Below, piece by piece: positions 1 through 8,675 of a stretch of DNA of 33,176 nt (the stretch's first letter is position 1; each line of letters starts with the position of its first letter). The notes beneath the pieces were generated by a model. That model saw nothing but the letters and a program-made list of their open reading frames with translations. It was not told where the DNA came from and did no database searches. Both the position numbers and the translations under genes were made by a program. The DNA comes from Yinghuangia soli (GTDB taxonomy: Bacteria > Actinomycetota > Actinomycetes > Streptomycetales > Streptomycetaceae), in contig NZ_JAKFHA010000012.1 in the NCBI RefSeq assembly GCF_021502675.1, forward strand, positions 207,739-240,914, in the 5' to 3' direction.

Positions 1-86
1 ACGGGCCCCCTCGCAAGCAACGGCGGGGGCGCCCCCCCCCCCCCGGGGGGGGCCGCACCGGCATGCGCGTTCGCCCCTGGGACCGG
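1..86. other. Intergenic end with C13/G8 homopolymer tract
   Basis: Short region downstream of the P450 gene, which ends at 87 on the minus strand. It contains a run of 13 C (32-44) directly followed by 8 G (45-52), preceded by a G-rich stretch (25-29). The C/G runs are self-complementary and could act as a terminator hairpin for the conservon operon, although no U-rich tail is visible. Homopolymers of this length are also frequent sites of sequencing or assembly error, so the exact length should be treated with caution. No gene is seen here. Confidence 0.5.
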
Positions 87-1292
87 TCAGCCCCGGGTGC
101 GGACCGGGACCTTCTCCCACACCCGCAGCACGTTGTTCAGCACCCGCTCGGCCGGGGCCTCCGGGTCGGCCGACAGCTCCGGGAAGTGCTTGCCCAACGC
201 CGCGAAGATCGCGTCGAACTCCATCAGCGCAAGGTGATTCCCCGCGCACAAGTGAGCACCGAAGCCGAGCGCGAGGTGGTCCTCGGTACCCGGGCGGCGG
301 ACGTCGAAGCGGTCCGCGTCCGCACCCCACTTGTCCGCGTCGCGGCCGGACGAGCCGAACATGACCCACACCTGGTCGCCGGCCGGGATGGTCACGTCGC
401 CGATCTGCGTCTCGCGGACGACGCGGCGTCCGAAGCCCTGGATGGGGGCGTCGAAGCGCAGCGTCTCTCCGAACAGCGCGTCGTACCCGACCTTGCCGTC
501 GCGCACCAGCTCCCACTGCTCGCGGTCGGCGACCAGGTGGTGCACAGCCGTCGCGATGGCGTGGATGGTGGTGTCCATCCCGGCGGTCAGGTACGCCGCC
601 ATCGTCATCACGCACTCGATCTCGGCGATCTCGCCCCGGTCCGCGGCCGCGTGCGCGGCGCCCAGCCAGCTGTCCGGGCGGACGTTGTCGCGCGTGCACA
701 CGGTCTGCAGGAACTCGAACATCGCCTGTGCGGACGGCAGTCCGGCGTACGTGCGCTGGTTCGGCGCGGCAAAGGTGTCGAAGACCGACTCGATCTGCTT
801 CATCAGACCGCTGCCGTCCACCTGCGGCAGACCCATGAGGTCCATGATCACGCCGGTGACGTACGGCGCCGCGAGGTCGCTCACCACGTCGAACGACTCG
901 CGGTCGGCAAGCCCGGCGACCAGCTCGTCGGCCCGGCTGCGCAGGCTCTCCGCGAGGTCCTTGATCGCCCGCGGCGCGAGTTCCTTGGACAGGACGCGGC
1001 GCAGGCGGGCGTGCTCGAGGCCGTCGGTGGCCAGTACCGAGTTCGCGGTCACCCACTGGTTGCCCTCGGGGTTGAGGTGCAGGCCGTTGACGCTGGAGAA
1101 GGTCTCGGGGTCGGCGAGCACCGCCTTGGCGGACTCGTACCGGGGGACGCCCCACGCCTGCGCGCGTTCGAGGCGGACGACCGGTCCGAGGGCGCGCAGT
1201 TCGGCGTACGTCGGGTACGGGTCGGCGACGACCGCGTCGTCGAACAGGTCGACCTGGGTCGATATCGCGGCGGGTACGGCGGATTCGGTCAT
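87..1292 (-). CDS. Cytochrome P450, conservon-associated
   Basis: A 401-residue soluble bacterial P450, a typical length for the family. Visible motifs are the I-helix AGMDTT (about 237-242), the ExxR pair in ETLR (276-279) and the heme-binding loop FGAHLCAG (344-351) with Cys349 as the thiolate ligand. The ATG at 1292 is chosen because AAAGGA lies a few bases upstream and because upstream in-frame codons fall inside cvnD; the gap to the cvnD stop is 11 bp. It is the last gene of the conservon operon. In Streptomyces some conservons (for example cvn9, also called rarABCDE) end with a P450, so the context is familiar. The substrate is unknown. No ferredoxin or ferredoxin reductase gene is in the window, so electron donors must be encoded elsewhere. 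Confidence 0.95.
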   Translation of the reverse strand: MTESAVPAAISTQVDLFDDAVVADPYPTYAELRALGPVVRLERAQAWGVPRYESAKAVLADPETFSSVNGLHLNPEGNQWVTANSVLATDGLEHARLRRVLSKELAPRAIKDLAESLRSRADELVAGLADRESFDVVSDLAAPYVTGVIMDLMGLPQVDGSGLMKQIESVFDTFAAPNQRTYAGLPSAQAMFEFLQTVCTRDNVRPDSWLGAAHAAADRGEIAEIECVMTMAAYLTAGMDTTIHAIATAVHHLVADREQWELVRDGKVGYDALFGETLRFDAPIQGFGRRVVRETQIGDVTIPAGDQVWVMFGSSGRDADKWGADADRFDVRRPGTEDHLALGFGAHLCAGNHLALMEFDAIFAALGKHFPELSADPEAPAERVLNNVLRVWEKVPVRTRG

Positions 1293-1303
1293 GGTGATTC
1301 CTT

Positions 1304-1894
1304 TCAGCGCAAGGCGGCGGCTTCGGCGCGGGCGATCAGCCGGTTCATGAGGGCCAGCATCACGTCGCGGGCCGAGGAGCGGTCCCGGGCGTCGAGCATG
1401 AGCACCGGGGTCGTGGGGTCGACGAGGTCGAGGGCGTCGCGGATGGCCTCGGGCGTGTGCCCTTGCCGCCCGTCGAAGCAGTTCGCCCCGATGACGAACG
1501 GCGTACCGCGCTTCTCGAAGAAATCGACGGCGGCGAAGCTGTGGTCCAGGCGGCGCGTGTCGACCAGCACGACGGCGCCGAAGGCGCCGCGCAGCAGGTC
1601 GTCCCACATGAACCAGAAGCGTTCCTGGCCGGGCGTGCCGAACAGGTAGACGATCGCGTCGTCCAGCGTGATCCGGCCGAAGTCCATGGCCACGGTGGTC
1701 GCGGTCTTGTTCTCGATGCCGTTCAGGTCGTCGACGCCGACGCCCTCGGCGGTCAGGCGTTCCTCCGTCCGGAGCGGGCGAATCTCGCTCACCGTGCCCA
1801 CGAACGTGGTCTTCCCGACGCCGAAGCCGCCGGCGACCAGGATCTTGATCTGCGGTACCGCGGCTGCCGTCGCGGCGTCATAGCTTGCGGGCAA
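1304..1894 (-). CDS. cvnD: Conservon small GTPase CvnD (ATP/GTP-binding protein)
   Basis: A 196-residue Ras-like P-loop protein of the CvnD family. The Walker A motif is GGFGVGKTT (about 22-30). The switch II equivalent is LFGTPGQERF (84-93), and the G4 position reads NCFD (138-141) instead of NKxD, a divergence in the base-recognition motif. The predicted start is TTG at 1894, overlapping the end of cvnC by 17 bp. An ATG at the overlap (1882) is in another frame and would not encode this protein. In studied conservons the CvnD GTPase is part of a membrane-associated complex with CvnA, B and C that is compared to eukaryotic GPCR/G-protein signalling. The family call is firm; the start codon is less certain. 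Confidence 0.93.
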   Translation of the reverse strand: MPASYDAATAAAVPQIKILVAGGFGVGKTTFVGTVSEIRPLRTEERLTAEGVGVDDLNGIENKTATTVAMDFGRITLDDAIVYLFGTPGQERFWFMWDDLLRGAFGAVVLVDTRRLDHSFAAVDFFEKRGTPFVIGANCFDGRQGHTPEAIRDALDLVDPTTPVLMLDARDRSSARDVMLALMNRLIARAEAAALR

Positions 1895-2267
1895 GGCCGT
1901 CCCTGACTCGGTGGAGGAGGCGGATATTGGTGGCGTCGGCCCCGCTCGCGGCCGGCTGGTGCACGATCAGCCCTTGGGAGACCAGATCGCCCAGCATCGC
2001 CGTGAGCGGGGTGATGAACACGTGCAGCCGGGCGGCCAGTTCCGTCACGATCACGGTCCGCGCGGGCGCCGAGTGGCACACCGCGAGGACGGCGCGCCAC
2101 TCGTCCGGCAGCGGCGCGGCCGCGTCCTCGGCGATGGCCGCCGTCACCAGGGAGTTCATGGTGATGGCGGCCGACGCGGACGGGACCTGGCCGCCGGCGA
2201 GGGCGAACGGCCGGGTACGCCGGCCGATCGGACCGTCCTCGCCGCTGCCCGGGGGGAGCCCCGTCAT
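1878..2267 (-). CDS. cvnC: Conservon DUF742 protein CvnC
   Basis: A 129-residue DUF742 protein. The N-terminal part has the family-typical RTRPFALAGG segment (about 17-26). The rest looks like a winged-helix fold, with a TELAARLHVFITPLTAMLGDL segment split around residues 75-95 and a C-terminal positively charged end. The ATG at 2267 overlaps the TGA of cvnB as ATGA, which supports translational coupling. The same frame stays open far upstream, but that extension is antisense-type low-complexity sequence and is excluded. The protein is cytoplasmic and has no catalytic motif. In conservons it sits between the Roadblock protein and the GTPase and probably bridges them; that role is inferred from family context. 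Confidence 0.92.
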   Translation of the reverse strand: MTGLPPGSGEDGPIGRRTRPFALAGGQVPSASAAITMNSLVTAAIAEDAAAPLPDEWRAVLAVCHSAPARTVIVTELAARLHVFITPLTAMLGDLVSQGLIVHQPAASGADATNIRLLHRVRDGLARKL

Positions 2268-2689
2268 GGAGCGGACGCGTTCGCCCGGGGCGCGGTGCCC
2301 ATGAAGTCGCCGACGGCCTTGGCGACGCGGAGTACTTCGTACATCACCGCGCCCATGTCGGCCTTGGCGCCGGTCACCACGACGATCGTGCTGCCCTCGC
2401 CGCAGTTGGTGATGAGCATGGTGCGGTCGGCCATCTTCACCACGCTGTGCAGCAGCGGGCCGCCTTCGATGCTGTGCGCCAGGCCGCGGCCGAGGCTCGC
2501 GTACCCGGTGCCCGCGGCGGCCAGGTGCTCGACGGTCTCGCGGTCGAACCCGAAGGACGACTTGGCCAGGCCGTCGTCGGACAGCAGGACGGCACCCAGC
2601 AGTTCGGGGACGTCCGCCAGGTTCACGTGCAGCATCCGGTAGACCTGCTCGTCGAACGGGTTGGCGCCGGGGGACTCTTCGCTGAACAT
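2264..2689 (-). CDS. cvnB: Roadblock/LC7-domain protein CvnB
   Basis: A Roadblock/LC7-family protein of 141 residues if started at the ATG at 2689. The core shows the alternating helix/strand pattern of the family, including LLGAVLLSDDGL and the later MLITNCGEGSTIVVVTG strand pair. I chose ATG 2689 because GGAAG lies at good spacing before it. A GTG at 2710 overlapping the cvnA stop as GTGA would add seven residues and is a real alternative. In bacteria, Roadblock proteins regulate partner small GTPases (as MglB does for MglA), so CvnB is expected to act on CvnD. It overlaps cvnC by 4 bp. It is cytoplasmic, with no signal or membrane segment. Confidence 0.9.
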   Translation of the reverse strand: MFSEESPGANPFDEQVYRMLHVNLADVPELLGAVLLSDDGLAKSSFGFDRETVEHLAAAGTGYASLGRGLAHSIEGGPLLHSVVKMADRTMLITNCGEGSTIVVVTGAKADMGAVMYEVLRVAKAVGDFMGTAPRANASAP

Positions 2690-2706
2690 GCGTCTTCCGT
2701 TCCCTG

Positions 2707-5235
2707 TCACGACTGCGGGTCGCCGTCGGCGCGACCCGGGTGGTTGAGCCGGCCGGGCTGCACGGTCCCGGGGGACTGCTCGGCCGGTCCGGACTGCCCG
2801 GCCCGGCCGACATGGTCGGCGTGGTCGGCATGGTCGAAGGCAGCCTGGAGGCCGCGGTACATGTCCCGGGCCGCCTCCGGCGAATCCGGGGCGTACGCCG
2901 CCGGAGCGGCCGCCGGGGTGTCGTCGCGCAGTTGCTCGGCCAGGTGCGAGCCGCGCGAGCGCTTGGGCAGCGGGGCGGCCTCGGCGTCCGCGACCGGACG
3001 GTATCCGGCGGCGTCCGCCGCCCGTCCGCCGCCGCGCGGGGCAGGGACGTCCGCGGCACCGCGGGTGAAGGCGAACGGCTCCGCGTACGGCTGCGCGTGC
3101 GCCTGCGGGTAGGGCTGCGCGTGTCCCGGCGCGGACGACCGGGCGTGGGCCTGGTCCTGCGCGTGGGCATGTGCGGGTTCGGGCTGGGCTGCTGCCGCAG
3201 GCCGGCGTATCGGAAGAGGCTTCGGTGCACCCGGTGTCGCCTCGGCGGCCGGGGCCGCGGCGGCAGGTTCGCCGCCCTGGCCCGCGAGCAGGCTCCGCGG
3301 GATGAGCACGACCGCCGAGGTGCCGCCGTACACCGAGCGCCGCAGCGTCACCTCCAGGCCCAGCCGGGCCGACAGGCGGCCGACCACGAACAGGCCCAGC
3401 TGCGCGGCGTTCTCCGCCATCTCGGCGTAGAGCGGAACGTGTCCGAGACGGGCGTTGAGCGCCTCGTACTGCTCGGGGCTCAGGCCGACGCCGCGGTCCT
3501 CGATCTCCACGGTGACGCCGTGCACGGCCGGCTGCGCGCGGACGACGACCTTGAAGTCGGGCGGCGAGTACCGCGCACCGTTCTCGATCAGCTCGGCGAG
3601 GACGTGGGTGAGTTCGCTCGCCGCGGACGGGATGACGCGTGCGTCCGCGAGGAAGTGCTTCTCGACGCGCTCATGCCCGGCCGCCTCGCCGGCCGCGTCC
3701 ATCAGCAGGTTGGCGATGTGCGCCGGCTCCTCGTGCGGGTTGGCGATCACGCCGCCGGACAGCACCTGCAGGTTCTCGATCTGGCGGCGCAGCCGGACGG
3801 TCTGGTGGTCGAGCCCGTACAGCTTGGAGATGAGCGCGACGTCCTGGTCGCGCTCCCGCATCAGGTCGTCCAGCAGGCGCAGCTGCACGCCGACCAGCAC
3901 CACCGAACGGCCGGTGACACCCTCGGCGAACCGCTCGAAGCCCTGGCGTTCGCGGTACACGAGCTCGGCGCCGTCGGACGCCTGCCGGGCCAGCACGGCC
4001 ACCGCGTCGCCGATCTGGCCGATCTCGTCCTTCGCGCCGACCGTGCACGGCAGGTCGGCGGTGTCGACCTCCTCGCCGCGCTGGAACGCGGTGACGATGT
4101 CCGGCAGCCGTTCCTCGGCGAGACTCAGGGCCTGCTTGCGCAGCGCGTTCGTGCGGCGCAGGACCGTGCGGATGATGAGCACCACCATGATCACGATCAC
4201 CAGCACGGCGGCGGCGCTGAAGCCGGCCAGCCACCAGGCGCGGTGGCGCAGCTCGGCGGCCTTGCCGAAGGTGTTGTCCAGGAGGCCGCTGACCCGGCTG
4301 ATGTTCAGGCCGGTGGTCTGGCCGCGCACCGGTTCGCGGGCGGCCTGCCATTCCTGGATGCTCGCGGGCAGCGTGACCAGGCCGTTCGTGGAGGTCTTGT
4401 GCTGCGCGACGACCTGGTCCTCGATGCGCGTCTGGGCGGCCCACCCCGGCGAGCCGACGAGGGCGTCGTACATCGCCTTGTCCTTGGCCGGCAGGTACGG
4501 CGCGACCCAGGTGCCGTAGACGAAGCGCTGCACGCCCACATTGCGGGCGAACTCGGCGTACTGCGCCTCGGTGAGCACCCGGTTCGGGCCGGCCAGCGCG
4601 ATCAGCGCGTCCTCGCGGGACAGCGCCTCGAACGCGTGCATGAGGCCGACCATCGGACGGGTCTCGTAGGTGAGACCGCCGTCGTCCATGTTGGACATCT
4701 CCTGGTACAGCCGGATCATCTGGTCGATGGCCGCGGTGTAGAAGTCCAGGACCTTCTGCGGGTCGCCGGTCCGGCTGTCGGCCAGCCGGCGCTGCTCCTG
4801 CAGGCCGACCAGCTTGTCCTTGACCATGACGACGTAGTCGTAGACGTACCGGTCGGACGCCGGGAGTTCGGCGCTGGACAGGTGCTGGAACGAGGCGTTC
4901 GCCTGGTCCGTCGCGGCGCGCTGCTTCTCCAGGTCTTGCTGCGAGACCTGTCCGCCGCCGAGCCGGACCGCGGTCAGGCGGCGCTCGGCCTGCATCTGCT
5001 CCAGGACCATGTAACTGGGTACGCCGGCCTTGTTGCCGGTGACCGAATCGTCCCGAATCTTGTCTGCTTGATCGAGTAACCTCCAGGCCGCTGCGGCGAC
5101 TTGGAGGCCGAGAGCCAGCGTCACGACCACCGCCACCAGGATCAGCAGCGTGCGGATGCGTACGGCGCGGGGCGGGCGGGGGACACCAGGGGGTGGCCCG
5201 TCGGGCGAGGGGCCGGATGGGGGCGTAGGAGTCAT
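2707..5235 (-). CDS. cvnA: Conservon sensor-kinase-like membrane protein CvnA
   Basis: An 842-residue nitrate/nitrite-sensor-type histidine-kinase-like protein. TM1 is at about 29-51, an extracytoplasmic sensing (NIT-like) domain at 60-325, TM2 at 334-357 and a HAMP-like linker at 355-425. An LDHQTVRLRRQIENL helix (475-489) holds the His position, and the ATPase domain shows ELIENGARY (N box, 548-556), EDRGVGL (G1, 579-585) and GLFVVGRL (G2). The last ~190 residues are disordered, rich in Ala, Pro, His and Gln, with short AHA/QPY repeats and DHADHADH near the end. The ATG at 5235 has GAGGA just upstream; 50 further in-frame residues are rejected. No response regulator accompanies it, as is usual for conservons, where output goes through CvnB, C and D. 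Confidence 0.94.
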   Translation of the reverse strand: MTPTPPSGPSPDGPPPGVPRPPRAVRIRTLLILVAVVVTLALGLQVAAAAWRLLDQADKIRDDSVTGNKAGVPSYMVLEQMQAERRLTAVRLGGGQVSQQDLEKQRAATDQANASFQHLSSAELPASDRYVYDYVVMVKDKLVGLQEQRRLADSRTGDPQKVLDFYTAAIDQMIRLYQEMSNMDDGGLTYETRPMVGLMHAFEALSREDALIALAGPNRVLTEAQYAEFARNVGVQRFVYGTWVAPYLPAKDKAMYDALVGSPGWAAQTRIEDQVVAQHKTSTNGLVTLPASIQEWQAAREPVRGQTTGLNISRVSGLLDNTFGKAAELRHRAWWLAGFSAAAVLVIVIMVVLIIRTVLRRTNALRKQALSLAEERLPDIVTAFQRGEEVDTADLPCTVGAKDEIGQIGDAVAVLARQASDGAELVYRERQGFERFAEGVTGRSVVLVGVQLRLLDDLMRERDQDVALISKLYGLDHQTVRLRRQIENLQVLSGGVIANPHEEPAHIANLLMDAAGEAAGHERVEKHFLADARVIPSAASELTHVLAELIENGARYSPPDFKVVVRAQPAVHGVTVEIEDRGVGLSPEQYEALNARLGHVPLYAEMAENAAQLGLFVVGRLSARLGLEVTLRRSVYGGTSAVVLIPRSLLAGQGGEPAAAAPAAEATPGAPKPLPIRRPAAAAQPEPAHAHAQDQAHARSSAPGHAQPYPQAHAQPYAEPFAFTRGAADVPAPRGGGRAADAAGYRPVADAEAAPLPKRSRGSHLAEQLRDDTPAAAPAAYAPDSPEAARDMYRGLQAAFDHADHADHVGRAGQSGPAEQSPGTVQPGRLNHPGRADGDPQS

Positions 5236-5754
5236 CTGTCCTCGTAGGGGGTCGGATGGACCTCGCGCAGGTTCCGTGCCGCCGAGCGGCGGGCGCCTGC
5301 TCCGATCCGGCTGGATGCCGTCGACGCCGTACCGGCATCCTCGGGGGCGCGCTCGTGATGCAGACCCGCAGGTCGACGCAGGCATATGCCTGACACCGCG
5401 TCAGGACCGCTGTAAAGTCCCGCACTTCGCACGTTCACGCGCGTGGCCCTCCCGTTGCTGCGGCGCGTCGCTGCACGCTACTACGGCCGTGGCGGGAGTG
5501 GCCAATGTGCCAGAAGTGACTAATGGGACAGAGTGATCATTCGCCAACGCCTCATCCCACTGCGGGAATTCGTCCGCAATTGGGGGGCGGTCAAGGGGGC
5601 GTACGGCCGCTGTCCCGCCGAACGAGTCGCTCGTCCGGCACACGAGTGAATGGTGTCGATGCCGAACGCGCATAGGTCCTACAGTCACCCTCGTGTCCGC
5701 GAGGGCAAGGACCGGTCCGCCGGGGCAGTCCCGGCACCGACATCGGGAGATCAC
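5236..5754. other. Divergent intergenic region between cvnA and the aldolase-like gene
   Basis: 519 bp without a convincing gene. It must hold the conservon promoter (leftward) and the promoter of the aldolase-like gene (rightward). A perfect 14-bp palindrome lies at 5379-5392. A TACAGT hexamer at 5680-5685 could be a -10 for the rightward gene, but no good -35 is seen 16-18 bp upstream, so I do not call it as a promoter. Open frames here are low-complexity and lack ribosome sites. Confidence 0.6.
5379..5392. promoter_or_regulatory. Perfect 14-bp palindrome upstream of cvnA (possible operator)
   Basis: The sequence CAGGCATATGCCTG reads identically on both strands and lies about 145 bp upstream of the cvnA start. 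It is AT-rich at its centre in otherwise GC-rich DNA. This is the geometry of a dimeric-regulator operator, but no regulator can be named and chance is possible. Confidence 0.35.
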
Positions 5755-6555
5755 ATGGCGAACTCGCTCGACGACCCCAAGCACGTGCTGGTCGACCGCG
5801 CCGAGCGCCGGATGGCCGAGCAATTCGGGGACAGCGGGCTCAGCGTCCGGCAGAAGCTCGCGCTGACCTGTCGCATCCTCTTCGACGCCGGGCACGACGC
5901 CGGGCTCGCCGGGCAGATCACCGCACGCGGGCCGGTGCCCGGCACGTACTACACCCAGCGCCTCGGACTCGGGTTCGACGAGATCACCGAGGACAACCTG
6001 CTGCTCGTGAACGAGGACCTGGACGTCCTCGAAGGCGCCGGCATGCCCAACCCCGCCAACCGCTTCCATACCTGGATCTACCGGGCCCGCGAGGACGTGG
6101 GGTGCATCATCCACACCCACCCGCTGCACGCGGCGGCCCTGTCGATGCTCGAAGTCCCGCTCGTGGTCTCGCAGATGGACGCCACCCCGCTGTACGACGA
6201 CTGCGCGTTCCTGCCCACCTGGCCCGGGATCCCGGTCGGCAACGAGGAAGGTGAGATCATCAGCGCCGCGCTCGGGGACAAGCGCGCCATCCTGCTCGCC
6301 CACCACGGCCAGCTCGTCGCGGGCGCCGGCGTCGAAGAGGCCTGCAACCTCGCCGTCCTGATCGAACGCGCCGCCCGGCTGCAGCTCCTCGCCATGTCCG
6401 CCGGGACGATCAGGCCCCTGCCCGACGCCCTGGCCCGCGAGGCCCACGACTGGACGTCCACGCCCAAGCGCCACCAGGCGACCTTCGCGTACTACGCGCG
6501 CCGGGCCCTGCGCCGGCACCCGGACTGCGTCGCGGCGGGAACCGAGGTCGGCTGA
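5755..6555 (+). CDS. Class II aldolase/adducin-family protein
   Basis: A 266-residue class II aldolase/adducin domain protein, the family of fuculose-phosphate aldolase and ribulose-phosphate epimerase. These use a metal held by histidines to cleave or isomerise sugar phosphates. The metal site is visible as HTHPLHA (His120 and His122) plus LLAHHGQLV around 181-188 for the third ligand. The FHTWIYRAREDVGCIIHTH region, in two parts from 104 to 122, matches the family's core helix-strand. The ATG at 5755 is preceded by GGGAG. In-frame upstream ATGs (5650, 5659) would add an unlikely N-terminal extension. It stands alone, convergent with ung 21 bp downstream. Substrate is not predictable; many actinobacterial members are uncharacterised. 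Confidence 0.85.
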   Translation: MANSLDDPKHVLVDRAERRMAEQFGDSGLSVRQKLALTCRILFDAGHDAGLAGQITARGPVPGTYYTQRLGLGFDEITEDNLLLVNEDLDVLEGAGMPNPANRFHTWIYRAREDVGCIIHTHPLHAAALSMLEVPLVVSQMDATPLYDDCAFLPTWPGIPVGNEEGEIISAALGDKRAILLAHHGQLVAGAGVEEACNLAVLIERAARLQLLAMSAGTIRPLPDALAREAHDWTSTPKRHQATFAYYARRALRRHPDCVAAGTEVG

Positions 6556-6572
6556 GCGGCGGCCGGGCCGCT
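6555..6572. terminator. Short hairpin between convergent aldolase-like and ung genes
   Basis: AGCGGC (6555-6560) pairs with GCCGCT (6567-6572) across a 6-nt loop, exactly in the 21-bp gap between two convergent stop codons. It has no U tract, as is common in high-GC actinomycetes. Weak but well placed. Confidence 0.4.
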
Positions 6573-6576
6573 GCCG

Positions 6577-7257
6577 TCAGGGCAGGCGCCACTCGATGGG
6601 CGCGGCGCCCTGCTGCTCCAGCATCGCGTTGACCCGGCTGAACGGCCGCGAGCCGAAGAAGCCGCCGTTCGCGGACATCGGGCTGGGGTGCACCGACTCC
6701 ACTACATGCGGCGAACCGCCCAGGTGCTTGCGCTGATCGCGGGCATCGCGGCCCCAGAGAATGGCGGCCAGCGGGCGCCCGCGGGCGGCCAGCGCGCTGA
6801 TCGCCTGGTCGGTGATCGCCTCCCAGCCCTTGCCGCGGTGCGCGGCCGGCTTCCGCGGAACGGTGGTCAGCGCCCGGTTGAGCAGCAGGACGCCCTGGTC
6901 CGCCCACGGCGTCAGGTCGCCGTTGGACGGCTTCGGCGTCCCCAGGTCCTGGTGCATCTCCCAGAAGATGTTGAGCAGGCTCGGCGGCACCGGATCGACC
7001 TCGGGCGCCACCGAGAAGCTCAGTCCGACCGCATGCCCCGGAGTCGGGTACGGGTCCTGGCCGACGATGAGCACGCGCACATCGTCGAACGGCTGCTGGA
7101 AGGCGCGCAGGATGTTCGGGCCGGCCGGGACATAGCTGCGTCCGGCAGCCACCTCGGCACGCAGGAAGTCGCCCATCCGCGCGATGTCGTCGGCGACCGG
7201 TTCGAGGGCCTTGGCCCAGCCGGCCTCGACGATTTCATGTAGGGGTCGTGGAGCCAT
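6577..7257 (-). CDS. ung: Uracil-DNA glycosylase, family 1
   Basis: A 226-residue uracil-DNA glycosylase that removes uracil from DNA to start base-excision repair. The water-activating motif GQDPY is at 66-70 (Asp68) and continues into [13 protein letters not shown]. The uracil-contacting Asn is in LLLNRALT (about 127). The DNA-intercalation loop HPSPMSA is at 190-196 (His190), with Met where most homologues have Leu. The length matches the family. The ATG at 7257 is used because the preceding GGGA gives a plausible ribosome site and the N-terminus [10 protein letters not shown] fits; a long in-frame extension upstream overlaps the GT4 gene antisense and is rejected. It is a housekeeping gene with no operon partner here. 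Confidence 0.95.
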   Translation of the reverse strand: MAPRPLHEIVEAGWAKALEPVADDIARMGDFLRAEVAAGRSYVPAGPNILRAFQQPFDDVRVLIVGQDPYPTPGHAVGLSFSVAPEVDPVPPSLLNIFWEMHQDLGTPKPSNGDLTPWADQGVLLLNRALTTVPRKPAAHRGKGWEAITDQAISALAARGRPLAAILWGRDARDQRKHLGGSPHVVESVHPSPMSANGGFFGSRPFSRVNAMLEQQGAAPIEWRLP

Positions 7258-7268
7258 GGTCCCGTACC

Positions 7269-8414
7269 CTAGCGAGCGGTTCCGACAGGACCGCGTGCGG
7301 CCGCGGTGTACAGATCGGCGTACGCCTCGACCATCCGGGCCCGCGTCAGCCGCGCCTGCGCATGCTGGCGCGCCGCGTAGCCGAGCATCGCGCGCAGGTC
7401 GTCGTCGGCCACCAACTCCCTTACCGCGAAAGCGAGTGCGTCGAGGTCGCCGGGACGGACCGCGCGTCCGGTCACGCCGTCCTCCAGGACGTCGGAGAGA
7501 CCGCCGCGGGCCGGGCCGGCCACCGCGAGGCCCGCGCACATCGCCTCCGCGACCACAGAGCCGAAGCCCTGCCGGGCGCCGGTGGACAGGAAGATGTCGC
7601 CCGCGTCGAAGATGTCCTGCGGGCGCGTGAGCGGCGGCACGATGCGGACGCGCTTGCCGATGCCCGCCTCCTCGATCATCGCGCGCAGCCAGCCGTCCGG
7701 CCGCCCCACGACCGCGAACGCGACCGCCGGGCCGGCGTCGCCGAGCACCGCGAGCACCTTCGCGGCCACCCCCACGAACGCCGCGAAGTCCGGTTCCCCC
7801 GACCGCTGGACGCCGATCACCAGGCGCGTGTTGGGAGCCACGCCGAGGGACGTGCGCAGCCGGGCGCGGGACGCCGCGTCCGGGGCGGGCACGTCGACCC
7901 CGACCGGCAGGAGCGGGATCGCGGCGCGGGGGATGCCGAGCACCGCGGCTGCCGCGTCGCGCACCCCGCCGGAGTGCGCGAACGGCCGGAAGCGGCCGCG
8001 GGTGACGAGCGTTCGCAGCAGCCGCCCGTACGGCAGCGCGTCCCCGGGACGACCCGCGGCGGGTGCGGAGGACTGCGGCGGCTCGTGGAGTTCGAGGACG
8101 CGGGCCGCCCCGGGTGCGGCCAGCGCGGCGGGCAGCGCCTGACCTGCGCTGCCGCTGTGCACATGCAGGACGTCGGGGCGCAACTTCCGGACCTCGGCGG
8201 CACTTTGCACCGGATGCGCGGTGACCACATGGCAGGCGAACCGCGCCGGGTCCAGATCCGCGAGCACTTGGCGGCTGCTCATCGGAGCGAACCCGCCGTC
8301 GCCGCGCCCGGACCGCCCCGGCCGGCCGACGACGTGCACCACTTTGATGCGGCCGGCAGGAGAGGAACCCGTGCTGTCGCCGACATCGCCGCGTCGGTCG
8401 GTGCGGTCGTCCAT
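7269..8414 (-). CDS. Glycosyltransferase family 4 protein
   Basis: A 381-residue GT-B fold glycosyltransferase of the GT1/GT4 type. The N-terminal Rossmann half begins [11 protein letters not shown] after a 23-residue polar leader and includes [12 protein letters not shown]. The C-terminal half has [17 protein letters not shown], which corresponds to the family's EX7E nucleotide-sugar motif but has Gln in place of the first Glu. The ATG at 8414 is chosen because AGAGG lies 6 nt upstream; a GTG at 8447 would add 11 residues. It is divergent from the macrodomain gene and lies 11 bp upstream of ung on the same strand. Acceptor and donor are unknown. A role in the same surface glycan as the locus at 13-24 kb is possible but unproven. 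Confidence 0.88.
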   Translation of the reverse strand: MDDRTDRRGDVGDSTGSSPAGRIKVVHVVGRPGRSGRGDGGFAPMSSRQVLADLDPARFACHVVTAHPVQSAAEVRKLRPDVLHVHSGSAGQALPAALAAPGAARVLELHEPPQSSAPAAGRPGDALPYGRLLRTLVTRGRFRPFAHSGGVRDAAAAVLGIPRAAIPLLPVGVDVPAPDAASRARLRTSLGVAPNTRLVIGVQRSGEPDFAAFVGVAAKVLAVLGDAGPAVAFAVVGRPDGWLRAMIEEAGIGKRVRIVPPLTRPQDIFDAGDIFLSTGARQGFGSVVAEAMCAGLAVAGPARGGLSDVLEDGVTGRAVRPGDLDALAFAVRELVADDDLRAMLGYAARQHAQARLTRARMVEAYADLYTAAARGPVGTAR

Positions 8415-8675
8415 GCGCTGCCTCTCGCCGGTCCCCCCGGGCCGCACCCCCGGGCGGCCCCTGCCGAGGGCACGCTAACAACCCGCGCCCCGACCGCGAG
8501 GCCGAACTACTCGCTCTGCCAAGGGATTACGCCTTACCCGCCATCGATGATCGAGAACGGACAACAAGCGATCACATGGCGGCCGCGGCCGTGCTCCGCA
8601 TCGGGATCCCGAGCGGATGTCCGACCGCGTCCCGGGCCGGTTCTCCTGTCGGTGCGGCCGGGTACCGTCCCCCGG

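Noticed and set aside
63-1649. Plus-strand open frame opposite the P450 and cvnD genes
   Set aside because: It is antisense to two well-supported genes, the composition is typical of shadow translation and no ribosome site is present.
2740-5079. Long plus-strand frame opposite cvnA
   Set aside because: Shadow of the sensor gene; no motif, and it contradicts a complete ATPase domain on the minus strand.
8601-8612. 12-bp palindrome TCGGGATCCCGA between the GT4 and macrodomain genes
   Set aside because: Built around a restriction-site-like GC core expected by chance in this composition; no second copy or promoter context supports an operator.
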